DNA of 64,000 bases, taken from Trichomonas vaginalis G3. Its lineage: Eukaryota > Parabasalia > Trichomonadida > Trichomonadidae. How positions within the stretch are numbered: the stretch's first letter is position 1; every line of letters starts with the position of its first letter. The translations under genes and the position numbers were made by a program. The DNA lies in the NCBI RefSeq assembly GCF_026262505.1, contig NC_067207.1, positions 27,868,082-27,932,081 of the forward strand, read 5' to 3'. The notes beneath the pieces were generated by a model. That model saw nothing but the letters and a program-made list of their open reading frames with translations. It had not been told where the DNA came from and searched no databases. This document shows, one piece after another, positions 11,466 through 20,784 of this stretch.

Positions 11466-12338
11466 ATGTTAGAAAAAAAGTTTGCTGACATTGACAAGAA
11501 ATTTGAGAATGTTTTAAACAAGAACAAGAGGAAGTTAGAAAATGCTCAGATAAAACCCATACATGACAAGTTCTTATTTGCTCAGAATGGTATAACAGGT
11601 CTAATTGCACCACCTGGGTCGGGTAAGACTTTCACTTATCTTAAAATGGCTGCACAACAACAAGAACTAGATGAGAAGAACCCATTCTATGAGTTAGTTG
11701 TCATTTGTAGTACTTCTGGTCAATTTGACCAAACCGTCAATTCGTTCAAAGATATTATAAAGAAGTCTAAGTTAGTATGTATAAAAGACTCTGAGTTGTT
11801 AGATTGGATAAAGAAGTACCAAAGAAGAGTTTTGAAGTACAATGCTATAAATGAGTATGTCAATTCGAAGTTTAAAGACCCAAATGAGGAAATGCAGAGA
11901 ATATTAGAGAAGAAACACTTCAGAAACAAACAGAAAGAGATAGAATACATTTCGAAGAAATTGCAATCTTACGATTGGAAGACATACCCTCATAGATGTC
12001 TTCTTATCTTAGATGACTTTGCTTCTCATCCTTTGTTAAAGAACAGAGAACAAGACATGTGTCGAATTCTTAAGAAGCTCAGACACTTTAACATCTCAGT
12101 TGTCATTTGTGTACAGACAGCCAAGAGTTTAAGTAAGGATGTAAAGAGAATACTTACTGACATTATACTTTTCCCTGGATTGTCCGAAGACGATTTCATG
12201 GAACTTATGAAAGAGTCCATGGCAGGTAAGTTTGACAGACATGAACTATGGGAGAAGTACAAAGTCATACAAGACCCTCATACTTCTTTCAGAATTCATA
12301 TCTACGCGAACAAAGTTCAAATTGTAAAAAGTCAATAA
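11466..12338 (+). CDS. A32-like genome-packaging ATPase (FtsK/HerA superfamily)
   Basis: Open 290-aa frame. Walker A is APPGSGKT near residues 50-57, Walker B is LLILDDF near residue 180, followed by a conserved VVICVQTAKSL strand typical of the FtsK/HerA sensor region. In Polintons and related viruses this enzyme drives DNA into the capsid. About 30 residues of Lys-rich helix precede the ATPase core. The length is normal for the family. Counterpart in element 2: 55149-56008. Confidence 0.88.
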   Translation: MLEKKFADIDKKFENVLNKNKRKLENAQIKPIHDKFLFAQNGITGLIAPPGSGKTFTYLKMAAQQQELDEKNPFYELVVICSTSGQFDQTVNSFKDIIKKSKLVCIKDSELLDWIKKYQRRVLKYNAINEYVNSKFKDPNEEMQRILEKKHFRNKQKEIEYISKKLQSYDWKTYPHRCLLILDDFASHPLLKNREQDMCRILKKLRHFNISVVICVQTAKSLSKDVKRILTDIILFPGLSEDDFMELMKESMAGKFDRHELWEKYKVIQDPHTSFRIHIYANKVQIVKSQ

Positions 12339-12610
12339 AAATAAATGGTTCATTTACTCTGCTTGTTTGAAGTTGTCAAAATACTCTGTTATTTTTCACG
12401 ATTTTCATACGGAATTCAATAAAAATATATTTTTAGGGTAGATGGGTATATCTAACCCGATTTCTAACCTCATTTCTACCCCATATGTCCTTACTGAAAA
12501 AGTATGTGTTCCATCTGTCATTTTACTCAGAATTTTACTCAGAATTCAATAAAAATATATTTTAGGGTAGAAGGGTATATCTACCCCGATATCTAACCTC
12601 TTTTCTACCC
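12339..12610. repeat. GGGTAGA/TAACC repeat units, two copies
   Basis: Two units, near 12434-12484 and 12564-12612, each of form AGGGTAGA-x-GGGTATATCTA followed by repeats of CTAACC or CTACCC spaced by TTTCT. Each is preceded by GAATTCAATAAAAATATAT. The same units recur at about eleven places in both Mavericks, always in gene-free gaps. No gene is seen in this stretch. Confidence 0.8.
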
Positions 12611-12618
12611 CAGTTATT

Positions 12619-13512
12619 TTATAAGCGTTTTACATGGTAAACATTGTGAATTCGTGAAATTCTAAACAATTTCGTAGCTTCTATTTCTTCTGTCAGTACA
12701 TCGAATGTTTTAACAATGCCGAAGGTTTCTTTATACTTCTTCTTGACATCTGAAAGAAGGAAATCGTCAGCTGTTGGATAGTTTTTGTTTAGAAATGTCA
12801 ACATGTCCATTTTATCTTCTGCTGGTTTCTCTGCCTCCCTCTTTAAGTCAGCATAGTCGTTTCTCATACGTTCTATCTCTTTGACGGAGTAGTTATATTT
12901 CCTAATTGCTGCTTACATTTTGAACATTGCGGGTTCATTTTTTGCGTTATATTCTGAAACTTACTGCTAGTATGACTAAGGCGTCAATTGCTCTCTTTAA
13001 CTCAAAAGTTGCGGGTTTTATCTGTTCTTCATATCTTACTCTTTATTTTATCTCTTATTGCATACACATTGCAACTAACGAAACAAAGTTGTCGTAGGTC
13101 TTAAACTCCCAGATTTGTATATCAGAGATGTTCTTATATACCAATCGCAATTTTGTCCATGACTTTGTGGTTGCATGAAATCCAAGAAACTCATAGTTAA
13201 CTTTCGTATGAACTTCTTTATTTCTACTGAGTCAGTTGCTTTGACTTCTATTTCATCGAATTCTGGAATAGTAAGCTTTTGTTGTGGATTTCAGGAATTT
13301 TGGGTAAATGGTCATAATATCCTGCATTCATAAAGATATCTGTTCTTTGTTTCATCTTTCGCACTAAGAGTCCAAATACTTGTTAAAAGTTCTTGCTTTA
13401 TCTTCTGGATTTTTGTTTCGAAAGTATATGAAGAAGGAATGAAGCTTTTATCTCTACTAATTGAAGTTGGGTTATGACTAACGAGTTTGGTGCTGTTTGT
13501 TGCTAAATGTTC
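12619..13512 (-). pseudogene. Maverick hypothetical protein, RRL-terminal family (broken copy)
   Basis: Counterpart of the open 304-aa gene at 52073-52987; both end HNVYHVKRL. Here it is heavily broken. It lies directly after the ATPase gene, with repeat units on both sides, which makes it look like a cassette. Function unknown. Confidence 0.6.
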
Positions 13513-13860
13513 TTACAATAAAATAAAAAATATTTTTAAAAAAACCAACTTTATTTTTTATTTCGGGAAAACTCATGACAAATTCAAGAGGGTAGAAAAG
13601 AGGTTAGAAAAGAGGTTATATCTAACCTTCTACCCTAAAATATATTTTTGCTGAATTCATGAGTTTTGGTTGAAAGAATACGGTGGAGCCAAAAGTGGCT
13701 CGACCTCAAAACAAGCATTTTCTGTATAAAATTCATGAAAATTCAAGAGGGTAGAAAAGAGGTTAGAAAAGAGGTTAGATATACCCATCTACCCTAAATT
13801 ATATTTTTGCTGAATTCAGCAACAAAATTCAAATTGTAAACGGTTTAATAGAAAAAGTGT
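13513..13860. repeat. GGGTAGA/TAACC repeat units, two inverted-orientation copies
   Basis: Units near 13588-13640 and 13748-13800, reverse complements of the unit at 12434. Each starts TTCAAGAGGGTAGAAAAGAGG and ends CTACCCTAAA. Together with the pair at 12434-12612 they bracket the broken gene in inverted fashion. No gene seen. Confidence 0.8.
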
Positions 13861-13869
13861 TATTTTTTC

Positions 13870-14064
13870 ATGTCCGAAGACTCGAAGGTGCAACACTTCC
13901 AAAATACCGACGAACTCAGAAGAGCAGCATGGCAGTATGTTCTTGACAACTTCTTTGAGTTCTCCAGGAACACCTTGGAAAATGCTGAAGAACTCCGACA
14001 CAGAGAATTTGGAGAAATTGCACTCCAATACTACCTTGACAAACAAAGGGTAAACAAAGGGTAA
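13870..14064 (+). CDS. Small acidic Maverick protein (64 aa)
   Basis: Frame starting MSEDSKVQHF after TATTTTTTCATG, with aromatic-rich helices and balanced charge. A directly repeated GGTAAACAAA runs through and past the stop (14048-14073). Present only in the accessory island of element 1. Function unknown; a short soluble helical protein such as a modulator is a guess. Confidence 0.45.
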   Translation: MSEDSKVQHFQNTDELRRAAWQYVLDNFFEFSRNTLENAEELRHREFGEIALQYYLDKQRVNKG

Positions 14065-14115
14065 ACAAAGGGTAAAATAAGACTAAAAACTTAACGTTTA
14101 AAAAGTGACATTTTT

Positions 14116-14316
14116 ATGAGCTCCGAGTCACCGAGAAAACTTGGTCAGATGTTAGCAGCTTACTTCCCTGAGGAGGATGGAAGCGTTACATACGTAAGGT
14201 TCAAAAACAACGAACCTGGAATTGCGTACCAAATTCGCAATTACATGACCATGGAAGAGTACGAAAGGTTTCTACAAGAGAAACCAGCTCTAAACAACTC
14301 AGAAAAGAAAGAGTAA
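14116..14316 (+). CDS. Small Maverick protein (66 aa)
   Basis: Open frame starting MSSESPRKLGQ immediately after TTTTT, the same start context as its neighbour 50 bp upstream. Contains a YMTMEEYERFL helix and a Lys/Glu-rich end. Likely co-regulated with the gene at 13870. Unknown function. Confidence 0.45.
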   Translation: MSSESPRKLGQMLAAYFPEEDGSVTYVRFKNNEPGIAYQIRNYMTMEEYERFLQEKPALNNSEKKE

Positions 14317-14344
14317 AAAGTTTAACTCGTAATTGTTTATTTTT

Positions 14345-14962
14345 TTACTTGTATGGGCAAGCTGCAAGAATGAAGTCGACTATCTCGGTCTTTGTCTTGA
14401 CCAGTTGGACTGCTCTTGCGAGTACGTCTGTTTTACGGTCTCCAGCTGGTGTCTGACCTTCGTAATTGCGCATGTTCTTGAGAGCTCCAACTGTAAATGG
14501 TTGTAGGATGAAGAGTCTCTCAGACTGCTTGAGGTAGTCTTCACGGTCACGAACCGAATCTGTGGTACGAGTCGAATCGGTCGATTTGAGGGAAGAGAGT
14601 GAGAGCCTGTCTTCTTCCATAGGGGCTGTGGCATACTCTTTGCGTAAACGGTTCAGACCTTCTTCGAACTCTTGGTCTCTCTTCGATTGGGATTGAGATT
14701 GGAATTGGGGTGGAGGGTTTGACATGAACATCCAAGGGTTAGGGAAGTAAGGCATGGGTTGAGAGGGTAGTTTGGAAAGCCTTGTGGTGGGTAGAAACCT
14801 TGGTGGGTAGTAACCTTGAGGTGGAAATTGGTAGTAATTCGGAGGTCCTTGTTGGAACTGAGGTTGCTGTGGGTAGCCTTGTGGAGGTGGAACCTGTTGT
14901 GGTGCTGGAGCATGCTGTTCTTCTGGCTGTGGAACGGGTTCAGTAGGTGGGACGTCGGACAT
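14345..14962 (-). CDS. Pro/Gln/Tyr-rich Maverick protein (205 aa)
   Basis: Open frame starting MSDVPPTEPVPQPEEQ. Residues 1-90 are a low-complexity Pro/Gln/Tyr segment, followed by a charged region with EEGLNRLRKEYATAP and a folded-looking helical C-terminus with LARAVQLVKTKTEIV. Its start abuts the 21-bp repeat array. Element 2 keeps a remnant of the same gene in the same place relative to its own array (50608-50847). Disordered head plus helical tail would fit a scaffold or DNA-region-binding protein (inference). Confidence 0.55.
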   Translation of the reverse strand: MSDVPPTEPVPQPEEQHAPAPQQVPPPQGYPQQPQFQQGPPNYYQFPPQGYYPPRFLPTTRLSKLPSQPMPYFPNPWMFMSNPPPQFQSQSQSKRDQEFEEGLNRLRKEYATAPMEEDRLSLSSLKSTDSTRTTDSVRDREDYLKQSERLFILQPFTVGALKNMRNYEGQTPAGDRKTDVLARAVQLVKTKTEIVDFILAACPYK

Positions 14963-14984
14963 TCGTTTGTGTCTTAACCGTCTT

Positions 14985-15370
14985 TGTTCTGAAACAATAT
15001 AATATTGTCTTGAAAAAGTACAACATTGTCTTGAATAAGTACAATATTGTCTTGAAAAAGTACAACATTGTCTTGAAAAAGTACAACATTGTTCTGAAAA
15101 AGTTCAACATTGTCTTGAAAAAGTACAACATTGTCTTGAAAAAGTACAACATTGTTCTGAAAAAGTTCAAGACTTGTTCTGAAAAAGTACAGCTGTCCTC
15201 AAATTTGAGAGACATTGTTCTGAAAAAGTACAATATTGTCTTGAAAAAGTACAACATTGTCTTGAAAAAGTACAACATTGTCTTGAAAAAGTACAACATT
15301 GTCTTGAAAAAGTACAACATTGTCTTGAAAAAGTACAACATTGTCTTGAAAAAGTACAATATTGTACTGA
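14985..15370. repeat. Bipartite 21-bp tandem array (candidate origin/control region)
   Basis: About 16 copies of a 21-bp unit, TTGTCTTGAAAAAGTACAAC plus one base, with slight variants (TTGTTCTG, GTTC for GTAC). The array is split near its middle by AAATTTGAGAG at 15201-15211. Two helical turns per unit puts every GTAC on one DNA face. It lies between the outward-reading Pro/Gln gene and the gene at 15377. Element 2 has a diverged array with the same period and the same 11-bp core at 50327-50606. Confidence 0.9.
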
Positions 15371-15376
15371 CTCAGT

Positions 15377-15739
15377 ATGGAGCTTGACCCCTTAGACGAA
15401 GCAATTTATCTAATTGAGGTAAATGAAACCGTGAAGGAATATCTCAGCAAGTGCAAACCAAGCAAGTCCATTGGCTTCTGGTTGTCCAAGAATAGTGTCT
15501 TAAAGTTGGAAATTGAAACAGGTGTTGCAATTCAAGTTCCAGAAGGCACTGCATTCGATGATATTAAGGATGTGAAGAAAGAAGCCCTCTTGAAGTTCTT
15601 CATGAAACGTCCTTGGATACTACTTCCATATCGTGAGAGCCCAATTCCACGAATTACACAAATTCTCAGAGCACTACTTCACTACTCTGGACAGCCGTTC
15701 TTCATAACCTCAGAAGGCGACATCCAACCAATTCAGTAA
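15377..15739 (+). CDS. Maverick hypothetical protein (120 aa)
   Basis: Starts MELDPLDEAIYLIEV six bases after the 21-bp array; CTCAGT directly before the ATG may serve as initiator. Globular composition, with conserved-looking FFMKRPWILLPYRESPIPRI in the middle. Not recognised. Its position beside the array suggests a gene regulated by it or acting on it. Absent from the visible part of element 2. Confidence 0.5.
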   Translation: MELDPLDEAIYLIEVNETVKEYLSKCKPSKSIGFWLSKNSVLKLEIETGVAIQVPEGTAFDDIKDVKKEALLKFFMKRPWILLPYRESPIPRITQILRALLHYSGQPFFITSEGDIQPIQ

Positions 15740-15766
15740 ACATCTCATTTTAACTTCACTTTTTTT

Positions 15767-16045
15767 ATGTTTTTACTCACACTCGTACTCAACAGGTTTG
15801 TGTACAACTATTTCAACTGTGAACCTTGTATTGACCGGTCTTCCTGCAAATGCAAGTTCGGTCAATACACAATTTATGGTGGCAAGAAAGACAGTGGGGA
15901 ATGTTATTCTGACATCTGTTGTTGCGCTCGAGAGAGAATTGAAATTCCAGACCCAACTCCAACAAGAACTCTCAAGTTGCCGAAGACTCATGTGAAGAAG
16001 AAGCCTTCTGGTAAGTTTCTTATAGCCATATATGGCACGCTTTGA
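15767..16045 (+). CDS. Cys-rich small protein with possible signal peptide (92 aa)
   Basis: ATG directly follows CTTCACTTTTTTT. Residues 1-16 are hydrophobic (MFLLTLVLNRFVYNYF), then eight to ten Cys residues within 40 positions (CEPC, CKC, CYSDICCC), then a Pro/Lys-rich tail. This looks like a small disulfide-bonded secreted or surface protein, or a Zn knuckle. Overlapping frames on both strands are open too, so the frame choice is moderate. Confidence 0.4.
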   Translation: MFLLTLVLNRFVYNYFNCEPCIDRSSCKCKFGQYTIYGGKKDSGECYSDICCCARERIEIPDPTPTRTLKLPKTHVKKKPSGKFLIAIYGTL

Positions 16046-16071
16046 GTAAAAACATTTTTTTTCTTTTTTGA

Positions 16072-16233
16072 ATGAAGCAAGTTAAATTCGTCCCACACCA
16101 ATCTCAATGGACCGATGAAGAGTTTCAAGCTATGGTTGAAGGTGTTGAGAACGACATAGACGGCGAACTGAAGGAGCTCAAACCACAATTGCAACCAAAA
16201 TTGCAGAAGTCAAGGAACAATAGCTCCACTTAA
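16072..16233 (+). CDS. Very small Maverick protein (53 aa)
   Basis: Short frame starting MKQVKFVPHQSQWTDEEF after a T-rich run. QWTDEEFQAMVEGV resembles the first helix of a Myb/SANT repeat (W-T-x-E-E-x), but only that helix is present. It could be a real microprotein or a remnant of a larger one. Confidence 0.35.
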   Translation: MKQVKFVPHQSQWTDEEFQAMVEGVENDIDGELKELKPQLQPKLQKSRNNSST

Positions 16234-16350
16234 AGCTACCAAAGCTACTCTTGACCTCATGGATAGTTACCGTTTAGATGTCAAGAGAGAATAAGACAAT
16301 TAAAATTAAAACTCTCTAAATTACGAAGCTATACTCCAAAGTTAGCAGAG

Positions 16351-16652
16351 ATGAGAAGACTTTACCAGAGCTACTTACATGTAAGGGACTTACCTTCAAG
16401 CAGTCCGACCAAAGATGAATTTCTGACATTGTCCCAATTTTGTCCGAAAGTCAGCTCAGATGTTTTGAACTGCTCCCAACATATCCAGAATATGAACGTT
16501 TGCCTGAACTCTTCCGCAATCTCAAAAAACGTTTTTTGGTTCTCATGTTCGAAACTTTTATCGGAAGAGACAACAAACGTTCAGAAGAAGAACAAGATAT
16601 TATTTTAAACTTGTTGTATGACTTAACCGTCATAACAAGCTTTTTGAAGTAA
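16351..16652 (+). other. Small-gene region of uncertain coding status
   Basis: A frame beginning MRRLYQSYLHVRDLPS and an overlapping one with helical, Leu/Phe-rich composition both cover this stretch. It may be a damaged small gene of the accessory island. No family recognised. Confidence 0.3.
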
Positions 16653-16684
16653 AACCGCCATTCTCAAACCACTTCATTTTTTCG

Positions 16685-17389
16685 ATGTCCGAACAAGCAC
16701 CGAAGCCGAACACAATGGCAGATGTCCTTTCAATGTTGCCAGACAAGCGCCCAGTTCAAATTCAAATTTTGAATTTGAAAGCTCATCTGACAAACACCGT
16801 TAAGACTCTCCAAAGTAGTCTTATGGAAGAGATGAAGGGACTTAAAGGTGAGTTCCTCATGAACCAAGCTTCCAATGAGAAAGTCCTGAACGATTTGACG
16901 GAAACCTTGCGCATTTACGCGAGAGAGAACCGAGACCTTGCCAGACTCATCTACCGTTTCTTCGAAGAGATAGACGCCATCTGGAAGGTACTCGGAAAGG
17001 ACAGAACCTCCAACACCGTACTTCGTGAACACAGAATTGCCGAAGGAATTGTCGAGGAAGAAGAGAAACACGAAGAAGAGGAAGAGGAAGAAGAGGAAGA
17101 AGAGAAACACGAAGAAGAGGAAGTTTGGGCAACCCTTGTTGCCGATGACACTTACGAAATTTCCCAACCCTACCCATACCAAATCCGCAACAAGGAGACC
17201 GGCAAGGTTCTTACCCCAGTTCTCAACAACTTGGGACACTTGAACCTTACCCTTCGGAATTACGGTTCAATCTCCATGGGCAAGCTTGTCGCAATTCAAT
17301 GGGTTCCAAATCCAAACAAGAGGACGAAGGTCAGACACATTGACGGTGACAAGCTCAACAACCGTAAGGAGAACCTCGAGTGGTTCTAA
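16685..17389 (+). CDS. HNH endonuclease-like protein with NUMOD4-type domain (234 aa)
   Basis: Residues 1-110 are helical and charged. Residues 118-145 are an almost pure Glu run with Lys/His. Residues 147-234 read as NUMOD4 plus HNH_3: YEISQPYPYQIRN, TGKVLTP, then KLVAIQWVPNP and VRHIDGDKLNNRKENLEW, giving the H-x-D-x-x-x-x-N-x-x-x-N-L-x-W signature of HNH nucleases common in phages and large DNA viruses. Expected to nick or cut DNA; a homing-type or exclusion role is inference. Found only in the element 1 island. TTCATTTTTTCGATG supplies an initiator-like start. Confidence 0.8.
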   Translation: MSEQAPKPNTMADVLSMLPDKRPVQIQILNLKAHLTNTVKTLQSSLMEEMKGLKGEFLMNQASNEKVLNDLTETLRIYARENRDLARLIYRFFEEIDAIWKVLGKDRTSNTVLREHRIAEGIVEEEEKHEEEEEEEEEEEKHEEEEVWATLVADDTYEISQPYPYQIRNKETGKVLTPVLNNLGHLNLTLRNYGSISMGKLVAIQWVPNPNKRTKVRHIDGDKLNNRKENLEWF

Positions 17390-17438
17390 GAGTAAAAAAA
17401 TTTTATTTTAGGGGGAAACCCCAAGTAAATTTAAGTTT

Positions 17439-17702
17439 TTAGTTGCGTAAGCGGCTTAAATTAAGGATAATTTGGACAAGTAGTTCCTGACCTCTGAATT
17501 GGACTCTTTCGTCATCCCAGTTGCGTAGGAGGTCGTCCCAGAGGAGTTGGTAGAATTGCCATTCCAAGGACGATTTGTCCTCCCAGGCATTGAGGATGTA
17601 CTGCTCGTAGAGTCTCATGACCTCTGCCTTGCACCAGACACCCTCTCCCTTGGAACGTAAGGCTTCTTCGAAGTGCTCGAATGCGATTGGCTGCGGGACC
17701 AT
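17439..17702 (-). CDS. Small Maverick protein (87 aa)
   Basis: Minus-strand frame from ATG 17702 (MVPQPIAFEHFEEALRS). Trp/Leu-rich amphipathic helices (WQFYQLLWDDLLRNWDDE). Convergent with the HNH gene. Another frame begins MARDTNIDQ just upstream and overlaps it, so the true start is uncertain. Function unknown. Confidence 0.35.
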   Translation of the reverse strand: MVPQPIAFEHFEEALRSKGEGVWCKAEVMRLYEQYILNAWEDKSSLEWQFYQLLWDDLLRNWDDERVQFRGQELLVQIILNLSRLRN

Positions 17703-17847
17703 CCGAAATGACACTTTTTGTCCGTTTGGTCAATGTTTGTGTCTCGTGCCATAGTCGACGAAAATACAAACAAACAGGTTATATATGAGTTTGAGACCAA
17801 GAATGGTGTAACTCGACCTGTCCGATTCAAATTCGAATAAAATTTTT

Positions 17848-19981
17848 TTATTTCATGCAATGTTTTATTTCTGTGCCGTCTTCAAGTATGCCCCAGTACT
17901 TACGCTTGGAGAGGACATGAACTTCGGTGAAAATTTTGTCCAATTTGAATTGACCCATCTTCTCACCGACTAAACCCATTTCAATGAGTTTGTTGTATCC
18001 TTCTTCGTTCGTCATGAGTGCGTCAATGTTCTCATAGTAAACCACAACTTTCGATTTGACTTCGGAGAAGAATTTGTTGTAGTTGTCAAGGACTGCCTTT
18101 GCGAACTGAGGGTAAGACCAATGTTCGACAATAGGTTTTACTGTGGTTACTAAGCCACCTTGACCTTGAGTAAATTCGTATTTCAAAACAAAAGGGGAGA
18201 ACCTTTCAACAAAGTTGTCGACCTTCTCATAGTGTTTACTCTTCATCTCTTGAGGTTTCTTAATGGAATATCCCCATGTCGAATTCATAAGCAATTTGAG
18301 TGTCATTGCAAGTTTGGGGTTTGAAGCTTTCCTAATATCATACAGTTGTTGTATGACTTTTCCAACTGTATAGTTCCTTCCTGGGAACTCACCGTCTTCG
18401 TTTGGAATTCCAGTCGGGATATATTGGACGAACCTCATGTATGCAGCGTTAAGGTCGACATAGTATATCTTTTCATCTGAGTCGAACTTGTCGCAACCAA
18501 TTGGGTCCAGTTTGTGGAAATTCAAGTGAGTCTCTTATCTTCTGAGAAACTTCTCCTGTTATCTCATAAACATCGTCGAAGCAACCTGTTTCATATAAAA
18601 CCTTCTGACCTAACTCAGATGCTCTCCAATACAATTTGACGTCAATTGGATGTCTCAATGGAAGTTTGTTTATAGCATCTTGAAGTTCTTGCAACCTCAT
18701 TGGAAGTTCTTCTGGTTCAGGTTGGTATCCGAACAATCCAACTCCTTTTGGAACTGTGTACTTCTTTTGTACTAGAACTTTGTCTGGAACAACTTTTGGT
18801 CTTGCTAACATGAAAAGTTTGTTTCGTCTTTTGGTACAAAAGTTTCTGTCAGCTTGTCATCTGGAATTGGTTCCAACAAACCTTTCTCGAAAAGAATGTT
18901 TACAGCTCTGACAATGTTGCACTTGCCTTTTCCGAACAATGGGTTTGTAAGACTTTCGTTCAACATGAAGTGGTTGTGGACAATTGCAATCTTCAACCAT
19001 GGTAAGTCTTTGTCAACAACATAGTCGTCATGTGAAGAACCTTCTCAGTCGAATGTTGACTCGGATATTGACATTTGCCAACGGTGCAACTTTTGCCAAT
19101 TGACCTCTAAGAATGTACCTTGTCTTCACACATGACTCAAGATACTTCTCTTCTCATCTGTAACAAGACCAGAGTTCCTGAGACATGTAAGAATACAAGG
19201 TTCATTGACAATTGTTTCAATTGAATTGTAAATTCCATACCTTGTCAAGTCAATGTCAGACTTATTTCTGAAGGGGAAGTATCCAGCATGTTGTCTGACT
19301 GCTTGAGGGTTAGGTTGGTACCATTCGAACTTGACACTTGCAATTCCTTCAATTGCATTCAAAATGTCTGAGTCGGAGTCAAACATTTGTTCTCTCTTTG
19401 TAGTCTTGAAAGCGTCAAGAAGTTGTGCGGCTGTTGTGACATTGCCATGTGCATAGTAAATGTGACCGTCCAAATCTGTTACGGTTAGTCTGAGATTGTA
19501 TCCTTTCTTATTTCCGTCTTGTATGGCAGCAAGTACTCCCATGAAGCCTTCTTTGTTCTTTCCTTCGTCAAAGTTTACTGTAAAGGTTCGACCAGATGTA
19601 ATTTGACTTCTAACTTCACGGTACTTTTCATATGCATATCTTGTTCTTTCCATGGGAGCATGTTTGTCTTCACCTTTTCCTTTTTTCCTTCTCAAAGGAT
19701 GCAATTGTTCGTCATGTTTCCAATAGAATCTGGCAAAGCCGTCGTGTCCTTCAACTTGCGGTTCAGAAACATCGAAAGGCATGTCCATAAGACGTTCTTC
19801 TTCTAACCTCTCTAGTCTGTTTGGATAATTTGCGCGTGCTGTTTCCAGTCCATTTCGTAGCGAAGACCAGACATTTGTCATAGACTTTTATGGGTCTTCC
19901 CTTCCTATATTTAAAATTCTTCGAAACTTTCCAACCATATCTTTCTAACTCTGCTTTTATTCTAGCAGACTTTCTATCCAT
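17848..19981 (-). pseudogene. B-family DNA polymerase of element 1 (broken copy)
   Basis: Counterpart of the open gene at 46982-49135. The palm region is recognisable (YYVDLNAAYM, KLLMNSTWGYS). This copy is broken several times over. Same strand and position as in other family members: between the accessory island and the small virion-type genes. Confidence 0.85.
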
Positions 19982-20024
19982 TCTATGCGGGCATTTTTAT
20001 AAAATAAAAAAAATATTTTTTTCT

Positions 20025-20591
20025 TTACTTTACGTAACCACCAGCTACCAGAAGCCTTTGACGCCAACCCATACCAGCTAATGAAGGTTGACTAAACTTT
20101 GGTTTTGGTTTATCTTCAGTTTTTGGTTTTTCTTCTTCTATCGGTTTTTCGTCACTTTTCGGTTCCTCTGACTTTACCTCACTTGCAGGTATGGTTGTGT
20201 CGTTAACATCTTCATAAATATCATATGCCATTTGTTTTTGTTTTCCTTTCAACTTTTTGTGTTTGTTGTAAAGTTTAGAATATTTCGACTCTAAGTCAAT
20301 GAGATGTTCTATAATGAACTGTTGGTCGGTGAAGTATACCTTCCCATCTGTTGTCTCGAAAGCTCCTTCAGACTTCAATATTTTATTTGTGAGAGTCTGT
20401 TTCTTTTTTGAGATACTAGCCGTTCCATTTCTATGAAAAGTGACTTTGTAGTTAGGGTTTGTATTTCCAGACCTGGCACTTTCTATTATTGAATTTTTTT
20501 CTTCATCTGTAAGTTCTTTGACAGGTTTTGACAATGGTTCTGAACTTTTTGTTTGTGGTGTCAAATCTACCGTTTCAACTTCTTCGGTCAT
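20025..20591 (-). CDS. Maverick hypothetical protein, GWRQRL-terminal (188 aa)
   Basis: Open frame starting MTEEVETVDLTPQ. Charged throughout; residues 30-70 look beta-rich (YKVTFHRNGTASISKKKQ), 95-120 helical, then a Pro/Lys/Glu tail and a conserved end SLAGMGWRQRLLVAGGYVK. The preserved terminus in both elements hints at a binding or maturation signal. Function unknown; element 2 copy at 46366. Confidence 0.6.
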   Translation of the reverse strand: MTEEVETVDLTPQTKSSEPLSKPVKELTDEEKNSIIESARSGNTNPNYKVTFHRNGTASISKKKQTLTNKILKSEGAFETTDGKVYFTDQQFIIEHLIDLESKYSKLYNKHKKLKGKQKQMAYDIYEDVNDTTIPASEVKSEEPKSDEKPIEEEKPKTEDKPKPKFSQPSLAGMGWRQRLLVAGGYVK

Positions 20592-20609
20592 TTCATCTCA
20601 GTAAAAATT

Positions 20610-20765
20610 TTAGTTTGGTTTGTTTTCAACTGGTTGTTTAGGTTTTTTAAGTCGGTCTAAAACTTCTTGAGGTATAGGAAGAACTTGACAAACACGTGGT
20701 TGTGTAACTGCTGGAAGCCGACAAATCCATCTTGAACCCATTTGTCTCAATGCTGTATTGTTCAT
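20610..20765 (-). CDS. Maverick microprotein (51 aa)
   Basis: Frame MNNTALRQMGSRWICRL..., basic, with Val/Pro-rich middle. Start preceded by TTTTTACTGAGATGAA, the element-type context. The element 2 copy is at 46195-46359 with near-identical first 40 residues, which supports real coding. Confidence 0.5.
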   Translation of the reverse strand: MNNTALRQMGSRWICRLPAVTQPRVCQVLPIPQEVLDRLKKPKQPVENKPN

Positions 20766-20784
20766 TTCATCTCAGTAAAAAAAT

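Noticed and set aside
14985-15370. Possible CRISPR array
   Set aside because: Units are contiguous 21-bp tandem repeats without unique spacers, in a eukaryotic element; no cas genes.
14940-15387. Long open frames on both strands made of repeated ILYFFKTM / NIVLKKYN units
   Set aside because: They are simply the 21-bp (seven-codon) repeat array read in frame; both strands are open for that reason and no gene context supports a protein.
16072-16233. Myb/SANT DNA-binding protein
   Set aside because: Only the first helix pattern (W-T-x-E-E) is present; the other two helices and Trp positions are missing.
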